Positions 7,740 to 15,904 of a stretch of 26,776 nucleotides of DNA are shown in pieces. The DNA comes from SIG607 sp045533195. GTDB taxonomy: Bacteria > Bacillota > Clostridia > Oscillospirales > Acutalibacteraceae. The stretch lies in contig JAZSHI010000034.1 in the NCBI GenBank assembly GCA_045533195.1, positions 1 through 26,776 of the forward strand. Direction: 5' to 3'. Numbering within the stretch: the stretch's first letter is position 1; each line of letters starts with the position of its first letter. The notes under the pieces were generated by a model that saw nothing but the letters and a program-made list of their open reading frames with translations, was not told where the DNA came from and ran no database searches. The translations under genes and the position numbers were made by a program.

Positions 7740-8749
7740 TTTATTTCACCTGAGCAAATTTTACTGCAAAGCTTAGTTGCGAGTTTATTAAGATTTTCAA
7801 TATCCGAAACATTGCAAACACATGAGCCTGTATGAATGTATCTGCAAGGAACAGAAAGTGCTATGGTGCGTACACCCTCCTTAGAAAGATGTACCGCTCC
7901 CGAATTATTTCCTCCCGCAACCGCCGCCTTTGTCTGACAGGGTGTGTTTAAGGAAAGGGCTGTGTCATAAAGCTTTCTGTCATAAAGGGTTGCCTTGTCC
8001 ATAAAGGATACAGCAGGGCCGTTTGACAGTTTACAAACCTCGTCTTCCTCGGCAACACCTGAAAGATCTGCGGCAGTAGTGGCTTCAAGGCAGATTGCAA
8101 AATCAGGAGTAACGCTGAATGCAGCAGTTCTTGCCCCTCTGCAGCCCACCTCCTCTTGCACGGTAAAGGTGGCATAAAAATCATATTCATCATAATTTTT
8201 TATCATTGATACAAGAACAGCGCAGCCTACTCTGTCATCAAGGGCTTTTGCTTTTATTGTATCCTTTCCCAAAACCGCAAATTCGCTTATGAAGGCTGCC
8301 GTATCGCCCAGTCGTACATATTCTAAAGCTTCCTCTTTGGATGAAGCGCCGATATCAATATAAAGGCTGTCTGCTTTGGGCGGTGTTTCTTTTTCTTCCC
8401 CTAAACAAAGATGGATAGGTTTTGAACCTATTACACCTACGGTTTTACCCTCTATCATAACCTTTTTGCACATAAGAGCAGAAGGATTTATTCCGCCTAC
8501 AACCGAAAATTTCAAAAATCCGTCATTTGTAATGCCTGTTATAATCAGCCCCACCTCGTCGGTATGGGCATCTATCATAATTTTACTAAGGGGTGTCTTC
8601 TTACCCTTTTTAAAGGCAATAATATTGCCCATTGCATCGGTTTTTACTTCGGCATAATCCTTTATTTCGTCTATAATAATTTTCGATACCTTTCCTTCGT
8701 TACCCGAAACGCCATCGGTAAGGCACAGTTTTTTAAGTAATTCAATCAT
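7736..8749 (-). CDS. M42 family metallo-aminopeptidase (first of two paralogues, downstream copy)
   Basis: 337-aa tetrahedral-type (TET/PepA-like) M42 aminopeptidase or endoglucanase-family protein, a cytosolic di-zinc enzyme. Predicted ligands and catalytic residues: H62 in DAHTDEVG, D171 in LDDRVG, E199/E200 in QEEVG, E222 in CLEATTAAD (Glu where many members have Asp), and H306 in RYIHT. The frame extends 11 codons further upstream, but the ATG at 8747-8749 is preferred because of the SD GGGAGG 9 nt upstream and family alignment. It overlaps the upstream paralogue by 8 bp. Confidence 0.92.
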   Translation of the reverse strand: MIELLKKLCLTDGVSGNEGKVSKIIIDEIKDYAEVKTDAMGNIIAFKKGKKTPLSKIMIDAHTDEVGLIITGITNDGFLKFSVVGGINPSALMCKKVMIEGKTVGVIGSKPIHLCLGEEKETPPKADSLYIDIGASSKEEALEYVRLGDTAAFISEFAVLGKDTIKAKALDDRVGCAVLVSMIKNYDEYDFYATFTVQEEVGCRGARTAAFSVTPDFAICLEATTAADLSGVAEEDEVCKLSNGPAVSFMDKATLYDRKLYDTALSLNTPCQTKAAVAGGNNSGAVHLSKEGVRTIALSVPCRYIHTGSCVCNVSDIENLNKLATKLCSKICSGEIK

Positions 8750-9755
8750 TGTTTGCGCCTCCCGACAGAATGTAATTTTCAAGCAAATCTACCGTTGCAA
8801 TAATATCCCGTATGTCAACTATTTCACAGTCGGTATGCATATTGCGAAGAGGAATAGAAACAAGACCGCAAGGAATCCCCTCTTTAATAACCGAAATTAC
8901 GTCGGCGTTAGTTCCCGTAGTTGAGCCCATAACCTCATTTGTAAAGGGAATTCCGTTTTTCTTTGCAGTATCCTCTAAGGTACGGGTTATGTTTCTGCAA
9001 AGTATTGGAGAAGCGCCTATCATAGCGCCGCTTGACAGAGGCGAACAATCCCTTTCTTTAACGTCAGGAGCATCGCCAAAGCTTACGTCAACGATTATCG
9101 CTTCATCCGCTTTAATTCCATATGCGGCAGTACGGGCGCCGCGAAGTCCTAATTCTTCGCTTTCGCTGAAAAGGAGTTTAACATTTACGGGAAGTTTTTT
9201 GCTATAAAGTCTTTCTGCCAAAAGCGTAAGCACCGCACAGCCTGCGCGGTTATCAAGGCTTTTAGAAACAACTCTGTTTTTACCCAGTGCAAAAAACTCA
9301 CCGTCAAAGGTAACAAAATCTCCTACGCCGATTACTTCTTTTGCCTTATTTAAAAGTCCTGTATCAATTTTAATTTTTCCTAAATCGGAATATTTTTCGT
9401 TTTCCTTTGAAAGATGGGGCGGAGTGCTTATAAATACACCTTTAACCTTTTCTTTTCCGTGAATAACAACCTGCTTTGCAGGAAGCTGTCTTAAATCAAT
9501 TCCACCACAATTTGAAACTGTAATAAAACCCTTTTCATCTACGTTGGTTACTATAAAGCCAACTTCATCAATGTGAGCATCAATCAGTAAGGTTTTCTCA
9601 CCTTCACCCTTAAGGGTGGCAATAAGCCCTTGATTTCCTATTTTTTCGGACTCGGCATAAGGCGAAACAACGCGCCCGATAATTTCACGGGCGCCGTTAA
9701 TATGACCTATGGAAAAGCTTAAAGTAAGTTCTTTTAAAAGTTCTTTAATATCCAT
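8742..9755 (-). CDS. M42 family metallo-aminopeptidase (upstream copy)
   Basis: Second 337-aa M42 peptidase, clearly diverged from its neighbour. Predicted metal site: H61 in DAHIDEVG, D168 in LDNRAG, E200/E201 in SESEELG, D223 in IVDVSFG and H307 in RNMHTD. All expected ligands are present, so both copies look active. M42 enzymes form dodecameric tetrahedra; two adjacent paralogues could build a hetero-oligomer with combined specificity, as known for archaeal TET proteins. Its ATG overlaps the murD stop by one base (TAATG). Confidence 0.92.
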   Translation of the reverse strand: MDIKELLKELTLSFSIGHINGAREIIGRVVSPYAESEKIGNQGLIATLKGEGEKTLLIDAHIDEVGFIVTNVDEKGFITVSNCGGIDLRQLPAKQVVIHGKEKVKGVFISTPPHLSKENEKYSDLGKIKIDTGLLNKAKEVIGVGDFVTFDGEFFALGKNRVVSKSLDNRAGCAVLTLLAERLYSKKLPVNVKLLFSESEELGLRGARTAAYGIKADEAIIVDVSFGDAPDVKERDCSPLSSGAMIGASPILCRNITRTLEDTAKKNGIPFTNEVMGSTTGTNADVISVIKEGIPCGLVSIPLRNMHTDCEIVDIRDIIATVDLLENYILSGGANND

Positions 9756-11134
9756 TATAAGTTATTTACCAATTCCTTAAAGTATTTTCCTCTTGCTTCA
9801 AAGTTGGGGAAAGCATCAAATGATGCACAAGCGGGAGAAAGGGTTACTATATCGCCGCTTTGCGCTTTACTGCTTACGATTTCCACAGCCTCTTTAATAT
9901 CACTTACCCTTACGATTTCAGGAACACCGTTATAGTGAGGATGTTCTACTACAGCCTTTTCAATGGCGGCGGCAGTAGGACCTGAAAGAGCCATAAATTT
10001 AACCTTTTCAATTATATAGGGTGCAAGAGGCTCAAATGGAATGTGTTTATCATAGCCGCCCGCAATAAGCATTACCTTTCTGTCAAAGGATTTAAGTCCT
10101 GCTATAGTACGGGAAGGACTACTTGCAATAGAGTCGTTAAAATAACGTACTCCGTTGATTTCTCTCACAAGCTCGTTTCTGTGTTCAACACCCATAAATT
10201 CTTTGGCAACCTTGCGTATTGTATCGGCGCTGACATATCCCCAAACGGCAGAAATAGCCGCAAGATAATTTTCAACGTTATGGTCACCGATTATGGAAAT
10301 GTCATCCCTGTGCATTACGGGAACATCCATACCTCTGTATGCCATATGGAGAGTTCCGTCGGTATCAAGCCAAGCGCCGTTTTTAAGCGGACGCTCCATA
10401 CTAAAGCTTAATGACTGTCCTCTTACGTAATGGGAAAATCCCGAAGTGATTTCATTGTCACGGTTAAGTACGGTACGGGAAAAAGCATTCTGATGCATTA
10501 AAATATTCTTCTTTGCTTCAACGTACTCATCCATATCCTTGTGAATATCAAGATGATTAGGAGCAACGTTGGTAACTACCGCAACGTCGGGACTCTTTCT
10601 CATAGAAATAAGCTGGAAGGATGAAAGCTCTGCAACAACAAAGTCATCGGGACTTATTTCGCTGATTCTCGGAAGCAACGGTTTTCCGATATTACCGCCG
10701 ATATGAACCTTCTTACCCTCTTCTTCAAGCATTTTTGCAATAAGAGTGGTTGTTGTGGTCTTTCCGTCAGAGCCTGTAACGGCAAAAATTGTAGCAGGAC
10801 AAAGGTCAAAGAAAACCTCCATCTCACTTGTTACCGCAATACCGCGTTTTCTTGCCTGTTCAAGCTCGGGAAGATAAAAGTTCATTCCGGGGGTACGGAA
10901 AATAATATCAACCTCAAGGTCATCAAGGTATCTTTCACCAAGTCTTAACTCTGCGCCGGCATTTTCAAGCTCCTGAGCCAAAGCACCTATCTGCTCTCTG
11001 TTTCTTCTATCGCAGGCAATTACCCTTGCTCCCTTGCTTAAAAAGTCAAGAATCAAAGGAGTATTACTTATGCCTATTCCGCAAATTGCTATTTTTTTGG
11101 TGGAAATATGTTGCCAGAACTGTTTGCAATCCAT
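9755..11134 (-). CDS. murD: UDP-N-acetylmuramoyl-L-alanine:D-glutamate ligase MurD
   Basis: Cytoplasmic Mur ligase adding D-Glu to UDP-MurNAc-L-Ala. It is 459 aa, the usual length. An N-terminal Rossmann-like domain (AICGIGISNTP) is followed by the ATP loop GSDGKTTTT at 121-129, ELSSFQL at 169-174, NHLDIHKDMDEY with the lysine pair near 208 (carbamylated lysine site), and the C-terminal NDSIASSP and LIAGGYDKHI typical of MurD rather than MurC/E/F. It is not in a dcw cluster; it heads an operon with two peptidases. The SD is weak (GGAAGGGGCGG just before the ATG). Confidence 0.95.
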   Translation of the reverse strand: MDCKQFWQHISTKKIAICGIGISNTPLILDFLSKGARVIACDRRNREQIGALAQELENAGAELRLGERYLDDLEVDIIFRTPGMNFYLPELEQARKRGIAVTSEMEVFFDLCPATIFAVTGSDGKTTTTTLIAKMLEEEGKKVHIGGNIGKPLLPRISEISPDDFVVAELSSFQLISMRKSPDVAVVTNVAPNHLDIHKDMDEYVEAKKNILMHQNAFSRTVLNRDNEITSGFSHYVRGQSLSFSMERPLKNGAWLDTDGTLHMAYRGMDVPVMHRDDISIIGDHNVENYLAAISAVWGYVSADTIRKVAKEFMGVEHRNELVREINGVRYFNDSIASSPSRTIAGLKSFDRKVMLIAGGYDKHIPFEPLAPYIIEKVKFMALSGPTAAAIEKAVVEHPHYNGVPEIVRVSDIKEAVEIVSSKAQSGDIVTLSPACASFDAFPNFEARGKYFKELVNNL

Positions 11135-11179
11135 AAATTCCGCCCCTTCCGTAAGTATTATAAATTTACATATATTTCT

Positions 11180-11208
11180 ATTATACTTATTTTATACTAA
11201 AATATCAA
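11180..11208 (-). promoter_or_regulatory. promoter of the murD operon
   Basis: On the minus strand, -35 TTGATA (11203-11208), 17-bp spacer, -10 TATAAT (11180-11185), about 45 bp before the murD start. It probably drives the six genes down to 5044, because all gaps are 45 bp or less, or are overlaps. Confidence 0.8.
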
Positions 11209-11213
11209 TAGAA

Positions 11214-11250
11214 ATAAAAAAATAACCGACGATTTTCACCGTCGGTTATT
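11214..11250 (-). terminator. Rho-independent terminator after putP
   Basis: Perfect 11-bp stem AATAACCGACG/CGTCGGTTATT with an 8-nt loop, followed by a run of U on the minus strand. It starts 7 nt after the putP stop and separates putP from the murD promoter. Confidence 0.92.
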
Positions 11251-11257
11251 GAAGCTT

Positions 11258-12817
11258 TTAATCATCAATTGATTTATCCAAAGCATTGTTATAAATTTCT
11301 ACAACCTTTTCATCGGGTGCTTTTGTGCAAAGGGTAACAATTACAGCCGCTGCTGCGCCCACAATAAAGCCGGGTATAATTTCATAAAGACCGGTGTTAT
11401 AAACAACCGCATCGGTAACGGTGCTTGTAAAGAGTACAAGCCAAGCAATATCAGCAACTGCACCTGCAACTATACCTGCAACTGCACCTGCATAGTTAAA
11501 GCGTTTCCAGAAAAGCGAAAGAATTACTACAGGTCCGAATGCCGCTCCAAAGAGTCCCCAAGCATTTTCAACCATTGCCATAATATTAGATGCCCAAGGA
11601 TTAGTACCCTTAAGTCCCGAAAGCGAGATAATAAGAGCAACAACAGTTACTATTAAAACTACAATTCTGCCAACCCAGAGAAGTTCCTTATCACTTGCTT
11701 TATCACGTCTTATAATAGGCTTATATATATCGCTTGTGAAGGAAGACGATGCAACGAGCAACTGAGAATCGGCTGTTGACATAGAAGCCGCAATAATTGC
11801 GGAAAGAAGAATACCTGCGATAAAACCGGGGAAAATATCATCAACAATTTTAATAAATACATTCTGCTGACTTCCCGCAGGAATAAGCGCTGCTGCAAGA
11901 GAAACTCCGTCTTTAAGTAAGTATGTACGAGCAAAGTATGCAATAGCCATTGCGGCGCCAAGAGTAAGAATAACCCAAACAATTGCAACTGAAGATGACT
12001 TTTTAACCATAGAAGATTTCTTTATGGACATAAATCTTACAAGAATATGAGGCATACCGAAATAGCCGAGTCCCCAGCCCAGACCTGAAGCAATATCCTG
12101 CCAGCTTGCAGTAAAGGGATTAGAATTAAATGCAGTAACACCTTCGGCAAATGCGGTTTTATATGTATCATCAAAATTGCCTAAAGTCATCATAATAATC
12201 GGTACCGCAAGAAGAGCTACAAGCATAAGAATGCCCTGAAAGAAGTCGGTCCAACAAACAGCCTTATAACCGCCCATAAAGGTGTAAACAAGAATAATTG
12301 CGGCGAAAATAATCATTGCAAGTTGTTTTCTGGTTTCAAACCAAGGAATAACAGAGCAGAATACCGTCGTTCCTGCATTGAAAGCAGATGCTACGTAAAC
12401 TGTAAATGCAATAAGGAAAATTACTGCGCATATAACCTTTAAGGCAGGACTGGAGGAAGCAAAACGATTTGTAAGATACTGAGGCAAAGTTATGGAGTCG
12501 TTAGCCGCTTTAGAAAAACGGCGAAGACGCTTTGCCATAATCACCCAGTTAAGAATGGTGCCAAGCGCAAGACCGATACCGATCCATACCTTGCCCATAC
12601 CGAAAGCAAGAATACTTCCGGGGAAACCCATCAAAAGCCAACCGCTCATATCTGAAGCCTGAGCGCTCATAGCGGTTACCCACGGACCCATAGAACGTCC
12701 GCCAAGGAAATAATCCTTTTCACCGCTTTGTTTTCTTGATTTAAGGAAGAAAACAAAACCGATTGCAAGCATGGCTAAAAAGTAAATTACAAAAGCCATA
12801 AGTTTTGAGATGTTCAT
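11258..12817 (-). CDS. putP: sodium/proline symporter PutP (SSS family)
   Basis: 519-aa polytopic membrane protein of the sodium:solute symporter family, about 13 membrane helices. The segment DYFLGGRSMGPWVTAMSAQ followed by SDMSGWLLMGFPG near residues 40-65 is the hallmark of PutP, and the length fits. It likely imports L-proline with Na+. The frame extends 15 codons upstream; the ATG at 12815-12817 is chosen for its SD (AAGGAGA) and because the extension would fall in the promoter-proximal leader. A TetR-family regulator lies directly upstream in the same orientation. Other SSS substrates cannot be excluded. Confidence 0.92.
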   Translation of the reverse strand: MNISKLMAFVIYFLAMLAIGFVFFLKSRKQSGEKDYFLGGRSMGPWVTAMSAQASDMSGWLLMGFPGSILAFGMGKVWIGIGLALGTILNWVIMAKRLRRFSKAANDSITLPQYLTNRFASSSPALKVICAVIFLIAFTVYVASAFNAGTTVFCSVIPWFETRKQLAMIIFAAIILVYTFMGGYKAVCWTDFFQGILMLVALLAVPIIMMTLGNFDDTYKTAFAEGVTAFNSNPFTASWQDIASGLGWGLGYFGMPHILVRFMSIKKSSMVKKSSSVAIVWVILTLGAAMAIAYFARTYLLKDGVSLAAALIPAGSQQNVFIKIVDDIFPGFIAGILLSAIIAASMSTADSQLLVASSSFTSDIYKPIIRRDKASDKELLWVGRIVVLIVTVVALIISLSGLKGTNPWASNIMAMVENAWGLFGAAFGPVVILSLFWKRFNYAGAVAGIVAGAVADIAWLVLFTSTVTDAVVYNTGLYEIIPGFIVGAAAAVIVTLCTKAPDEKVVEIYNNALDKSIDD

Positions 12818-12852
12818 AAAATCTCTCCTTCTTAAAAAAATAGAACAGACAC

Positions 12853-12881
12853 AGTATAACACACATCATTTTAAAAAGCAA
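12853..12881 (-). promoter_or_regulatory. promoter of putP
   Basis: On the minus strand, -35 TTGCTT (12876-12881), 17-bp spacer, -10 TATACT (12853-12858). An inverted pair AGTATAGA (12892-12899) and TCTATACT (12972-12979) lies just upstream; it could be operator half-sites or chance. Confidence 0.65.
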
Positions 12882-13001
12882 TACAGAACTAAGTATAGAC
12901 TAAATTCCGTACTCAACTCTGTATTTTTCATAAAAGCATTATATTTTAAAGCAAATTTAACTGTACTGGGTTCTATACTAAAAACAATACAAAAAATAAA
13001 C

Positions 13002-13589
13002 TTATGCTTTTTCTATCCTTTTTAGGAAAAAGGGTAGTAATTTTGCCGAATAATCGCTCAAGGAATAATCACCGTTACAAAGGCACCAGTCATAAATAAG
13101 CGCTCTTTCGCAAAAGGCATAATATTTAACAATATCATTAACCGACTGCTCTTTTGTGATTTCATCCTTTCCCTGCCCCGCTATTACTATTTTTCTTAAA
13201 AGCTTATAATAAACTCTATTATGGTCGAGAAGCTGTTTTTCGCTTTTTGTGAGAAGTTGAGTAGAGTAAAGTCTTTTAATAAGTTCAAGGTCAACGGTGC
13301 TTTCTATCATTTCAAAAAGCTGACGGTTTAAAAAGATAAGAATACTGACAGCATTCATATCTGCATCAATTTTACCTTCAAGCTCTTCATATTTCTCATC
13401 AAAAAGATAGGCGAGTGTCCCCAGCAAAGCATCCTTACTGTCAAAATAATGGTAAAAGGAACCCTTTGAAGTTCCGGATTCTTTTATAATATCCTCAACG
13501 GTTGTGTCATCATAGCCCTGCTCATAAAAGAGCTTCCAAGCGGCAGACACGATTTTTCCCATTGTATTGCGCGACGTTTTTTTAGACAT
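13002..13589 (-). CDS. TetR/AcrR family transcriptional regulator
   Basis: 195 aa. The N-terminal TetR DNA-binding domain is clear: KIVSAAWKLFYEQGYDDTTV then IIKESGTSKGSFYHYFDSKDA with the conserved Y-x-Y-F turn near residues 46-49. The C-terminal helical ligand domain is not recognisable. SD GGAGTG before the ATG. It lies upstream of putP in the same direction with its own promoter and a 184-nt gap; regulation of itself or putP is possible but not shown. No terminator is seen after it. Confidence 0.92.
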   Translation of the reverse strand: MSKKTSRNTMGKIVSAAWKLFYEQGYDDTTVEDIIKESGTSKGSFYHYFDSKDALLGTLAYLFDEKYEELEGKIDADMNAVSILIFLNRQLFEMIESTVDLELIKRLYSTQLLTKSEKQLLDHNRVYYKLLRKIVIAGQGKDEITKEQSVNDIVKYYAFCERALIYDWCLCNGDYSLSDYSAKLLPFFLKRIEKA

Positions 13590-13607
13590 ACTATCACTCC
13601 CTGTAAA

Positions 13608-13636
13608 AATATATCACATATTTAAAAAATTTACAA
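13608..13636 (-). promoter_or_regulatory. promoter of the TetR-family gene
   Basis: On the minus strand, -35 TTGTAA (13631-13636), 17-bp spacer, -10 TATATT (13608-13613), about 20 bp before the start codon, giving a very short leader. Confidence 0.6.
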
Positions 13637-13724
13637 GAAAAGGTTAGCAAAGTACCTTTTTTGGTGCTATGCATCCTTTATAATGTAATCAGAAAGGAGA
13701 TAAAAAATAGTTTCAAAAAAACAC

Positions 13725-13753
13725 TTGACAAATAAGAATTTACAGTTTATAAT
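13725..13753 (+). promoter_or_regulatory. consensus promoter of the 57-aa membrane peptide gene
   Basis: Exact -35 TTGACA (13725-13730), 17-bp spacer and exact -10 TATAAT (13748-13753). This is one of the strongest promoters in the window and serves only a small gene. Confidence 0.9.
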
Positions 13754-13798
13754 AAAATTACAGATAAAGAACATTTGTTCTTTTGGGAGGAAATCAAT

Positions 13799-13972
13799 AT
13801 GAATGCAGTAATAATCAGTATTTTAGAAATAATCGCAGTAGGGTTTACCATTTGGTGTCTTTTTAATGAAAAGAAGCTTATCGCCTTTGAAAAGAAATTT
13901 ATGCGTTCCTTTAAACGCCGTCGTTTAAAGGTTATTAAAGGCGGTAAAACCATCAGCAAATACTACGCATAA
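13799..13972 (+). CDS. 57-aa single-span membrane peptide, unknown function
   Basis: Small protein with one N-terminal membrane helix (about residues 3-22, VIISILEIIAVGFTIWCLF) followed by a strongly basic tail (FKRRRLKVIKGGK), predicted N-out/C-in. The ATG at 13799 is chosen because GGGAGG lies 8 nt upstream; an upstream in-frame ATG at 13775 lacks an SD. A perfect consensus promoter before it and a strong terminator after it show a dedicated transcription unit. I do not recognise a family. Confidence 0.8.
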   Translation: MNAVIISILEIIAVGFTIWCLFNEKKLIAFEKKFMRSFKRRRLKVIKGGKTISKYYA

Positions 13973-14004
13973 AAAAAGTTCCGAAGTCACCTTCGGAATT
14001 TTTC
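13973..14004. terminator. bidirectional terminator between the 57-aa gene and acpP
   Basis: 8-bp stem TTCCGAAG/CTTCGGAA with a 4-nt loop, flanked by a run of A on the left and T on the right, so it gives a U-tract in both directions. It serves the convergent plus-strand small gene and minus-strand acpP. Confidence 0.9.
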
Positions 14005-14021
14005 TTTTATAATTATGTAAT

Positions 14022-14249
14022 TTATTTGTTTGCTTCGATAAATGCAACTACGTCACCGATAGTTTTCATCTTCTCGATTTCCTCATCGGGAATATCTACA
14101 CCGAACTCATCTTCCAAAGCCATAAGCATTTCAACAACATCAAGGCTGTCTGCGTTAAGGTCTTCATTAAGTCTGGTCTCAGCAGTAATAGTTTCAGCTT
14201 CAATTTCAAGTTGCTCAGCAACAATTTCTTTAAGTCTTTCGAGAATCAT
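14022..14249 (-). CDS. acpP: acyl carrier protein
   Basis: 75-aa acidic protein carrying growing fatty acyl chains on 4'-phosphopantetheine. The attachment serine is S35 in the invariant DSLDVVE motif; FGVDIPDEE and TIGDVVAFIEANK match ACP helices. A longer frame runs 41 codons upstream, but the ATG at 14247-14249 has an SD (GGAG, 7 nt) and gives the family length. It is isolated from other fatty acid synthesis genes and has its own promoter. Confidence 0.96.
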   Translation of the reverse strand: MILERLKEIVAEQLEIEAETITAETRLNEDLNADSLDVVEMLMALEDEFGVDIPDEEIEKMKTIGDVVAFIEANK

Positions 14250-14300
14250 TTGAATACTCCTTTTATTTAAGTGATAATAAACAATATGTTTACTAAGAAA

Positions 14301-14329
14301 ATAATATGAAAAAATTGGGCTTTTGTCAA
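14301..14329 (-). promoter_or_regulatory. promoter of acpP
   Basis: On the minus strand, -35 TTGACA (14324-14329), 17-bp spacer, -10 TATTAT (14301-14306). It diverges from the proS promoter about 40 bp away. Confidence 0.85.
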
Positions 14330-14366
14330 TAGTTTTTTTCTTTTTCGCAAAGAAAATAAAATATGG

Positions 14367-14395
14367 TTGCAAAAATTCTTTATATAAAGTATAAT
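14367..14395 (+). promoter_or_regulatory. promoter of proS
   Basis: -35 TTGCAA (14367-14372), 17-bp spacer, -10 TATAAT (14390-14395), about 30 bp before the start codon. The leader is short, so no T-box controls proS. Confidence 0.8.
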
Positions 14396-14428
14396 GTCTT
14401 ATGATATTTATTTAGTATGGTGATATAA

Positions 14429-15862
14429 ATGGCAAAAGAAAAATTAGTTAAAGAAATTACATCTATGGATGAAGATTTCGCAAAATGGTACACCGACGTT
14501 GTATCCAAAGCGGAACTTATGGACTACTCCTCTGTTAAGGGTTGTATGATTATACGTCCTTACGGTTGGGCAATATGGGAAAACATTCAGAAAATAATGG
14601 ACGGAATGTTTAAGGAAACAGGCCACGAAAACGTATCTATGCCTATGTTCATTCCCGAAGGACTTTTGCAAAAAGAAAAAGACCACGTTGAAGGTTTTGC
14701 TCCCGAGGTTGCATGGGTAACCCACGGCGGTAACGAAAAGCTTGAAGAAAAGCTCTGCGTTCGTCCCACCTCCGAAACCCTTTTCTGTGACCACTATAAA
14801 AACATCATTCATTCTTGGAGAGACCTTCCCAAGCTTTATAATCAATGGTGCAGTGTTGTAAGATGGGAAAAGACCACCCGTCCCTTCCTTCGTTCCCGTG
14901 AATTTCATTGGCAGGAAGGCCACACAATCCACGCTACTGCCGAAGAGGCTCAGGCTGAAACCATTCAGATGCTCAACGTATATGCCGAATTTGCTGAGAA
15001 GTACCTGGCTATCCCTGTTATAAAGGGTGTTAAAACCGAAAAAGAACGTTTTGCAGGCGCAGTTAATACATACACAATAGAAGCTATGATGCACGACGGA
15101 AAGGCGCTTCAAAGCGGTACCTCCCATTTCTTTGGTGACGGCTTTGCAAAGGCATTTGGAATCCAGTTTACCGATAAAGAAAACAAGCTTTCCACACCGT
15201 TCCAGACCTCTTGGGGTGTTTCCACCCGTCTTATCGGCGCTATAATAATGACACACGGCGACGATAACGGACTAGTGCTTCCCCCTGCCGTTGCTCCTAT
15301 ACAGCTTGTAATTGTACCCATTGCATCCCATAAGGAAGGGGTTACCGAAAAGGCAACAGAAGTTTACGAGAGAATGAAAAAGGTCTGCAGAGCAAAAATT
15401 GATAACTCAGACAACTCTCCCGGTTGGAAGTTTGCCGAATACGAGATGAAGGGTGTTCCCCTCCGTCTTGAGCTCGGTCCCCGCGATATTGAAAATAATC
15501 AATGTGTTCTTGTTCGCAGAGATAACGGTGAAAAGACAGTAGTAAGTCTTGATAATCTTGAAGAAGAGGTACTAAGACTTCTTGATGCTGTTCGTGACGG
15601 TCTTTATAATAAAGCTCTTGCAAACAGAACTGAGAAAACCTATGAAGCTACCACCCTTGAAGAAATGATCCAAATTGCCGACACAAAGCCCGGTTTCATA
15701 AAGGCTATGTGGTGTGGAGATAGAGCTTGTGAAGAGGCTCTTAAGGAAAAAGCAGGTGTTTCTTCAAGATGTATGCCCTTTGAACAGGATGAAATAAGCG
15801 ACAAATGCGTTTGTTGCTCAAAACCTGCAAAGCATATGGTATTCTGGGGCAAAGCATATTAA
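14429..15862 (+). CDS. proS: prolyl-tRNA synthetase, short archaeal/eukaryote-like type (ProS type 3)
   Basis: Class II synthetase charging tRNA-Pro. At 477 aa it lacks the ~180-residue editing insertion of the classical bacterial enzyme. Visible: VRPTSETLF, the motif 2 region (RWEKTTRPFLRSREFHWQEGH) near 150-170, motif 3 in TSWGVSTRLIGAIIMTHGDDNG, an anticodon-binding domain, and a C-terminal zinc-type domain with cysteines in MWCGDRACEE, SSRCMPF and CVCC. The start has a weak SD (GGTGAT). Free-standing, ended by a strong hairpin. Confidence 0.96.
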   Translation: MAKEKLVKEITSMDEDFAKWYTDVVSKAELMDYSSVKGCMIIRPYGWAIWENIQKIMDGMFKETGHENVSMPMFIPEGLLQKEKDHVEGFAPEVAWVTHGGNEKLEEKLCVRPTSETLFCDHYKNIIHSWRDLPKLYNQWCSVVRWEKTTRPFLRSREFHWQEGHTIHATAEEAQAETIQMLNVYAEFAEKYLAIPVIKGVKTEKERFAGAVNTYTIEAMMHDGKALQSGTSHFFGDGFAKAFGIQFTDKENKLSTPFQTSWGVSTRLIGAIIMTHGDDNGLVLPPAVAPIQLVIVPIASHKEGVTEKATEVYERMKKVCRAKIDNSDNSPGWKFAEYEMKGVPLRLELGPRDIENNQCVLVRRDNGEKTVVSLDNLEEEVLRLLDAVRDGLYNKALANRTEKTYEATTLEEMIQIADTKPGFIKAMWCGDRACEEALKEKAGVSSRCMPFEQDEISDKCVCCSKPAKHMVFWGKAY

Positions 15863-15866
15863 AGTT

Positions 15867-15904
15867 AAATACCGTAAACTCTGGTGAGTTTACGGTATTT
15901 TTTT
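15867..15904. terminator. terminator after proS, shared with the convergent small gene
   Basis: Perfect 15-bp stem (15867-15881 with 15886-15900) around the loop TGGT, followed on the plus strand by T4 beyond the stem's own T3. It lies between the convergent proS and the 71-aa gene; on the minus strand the tail is weaker (ATTTAACTTT). Confidence 0.92.

Noticed and set aside
13691..13710. Small plus-strand gene after an AAAGGAG motif and a TATAAT at 13679
   Set aside because: No start codon follows at a usable distance (the sequence runs ATAAAAAATAG) and there is no -35 box.
14429..15321. Long antisense frames over proS
   Set aside because: Shadow of a strongly supported synthetase gene; no promoter or SD on the opposite strand.
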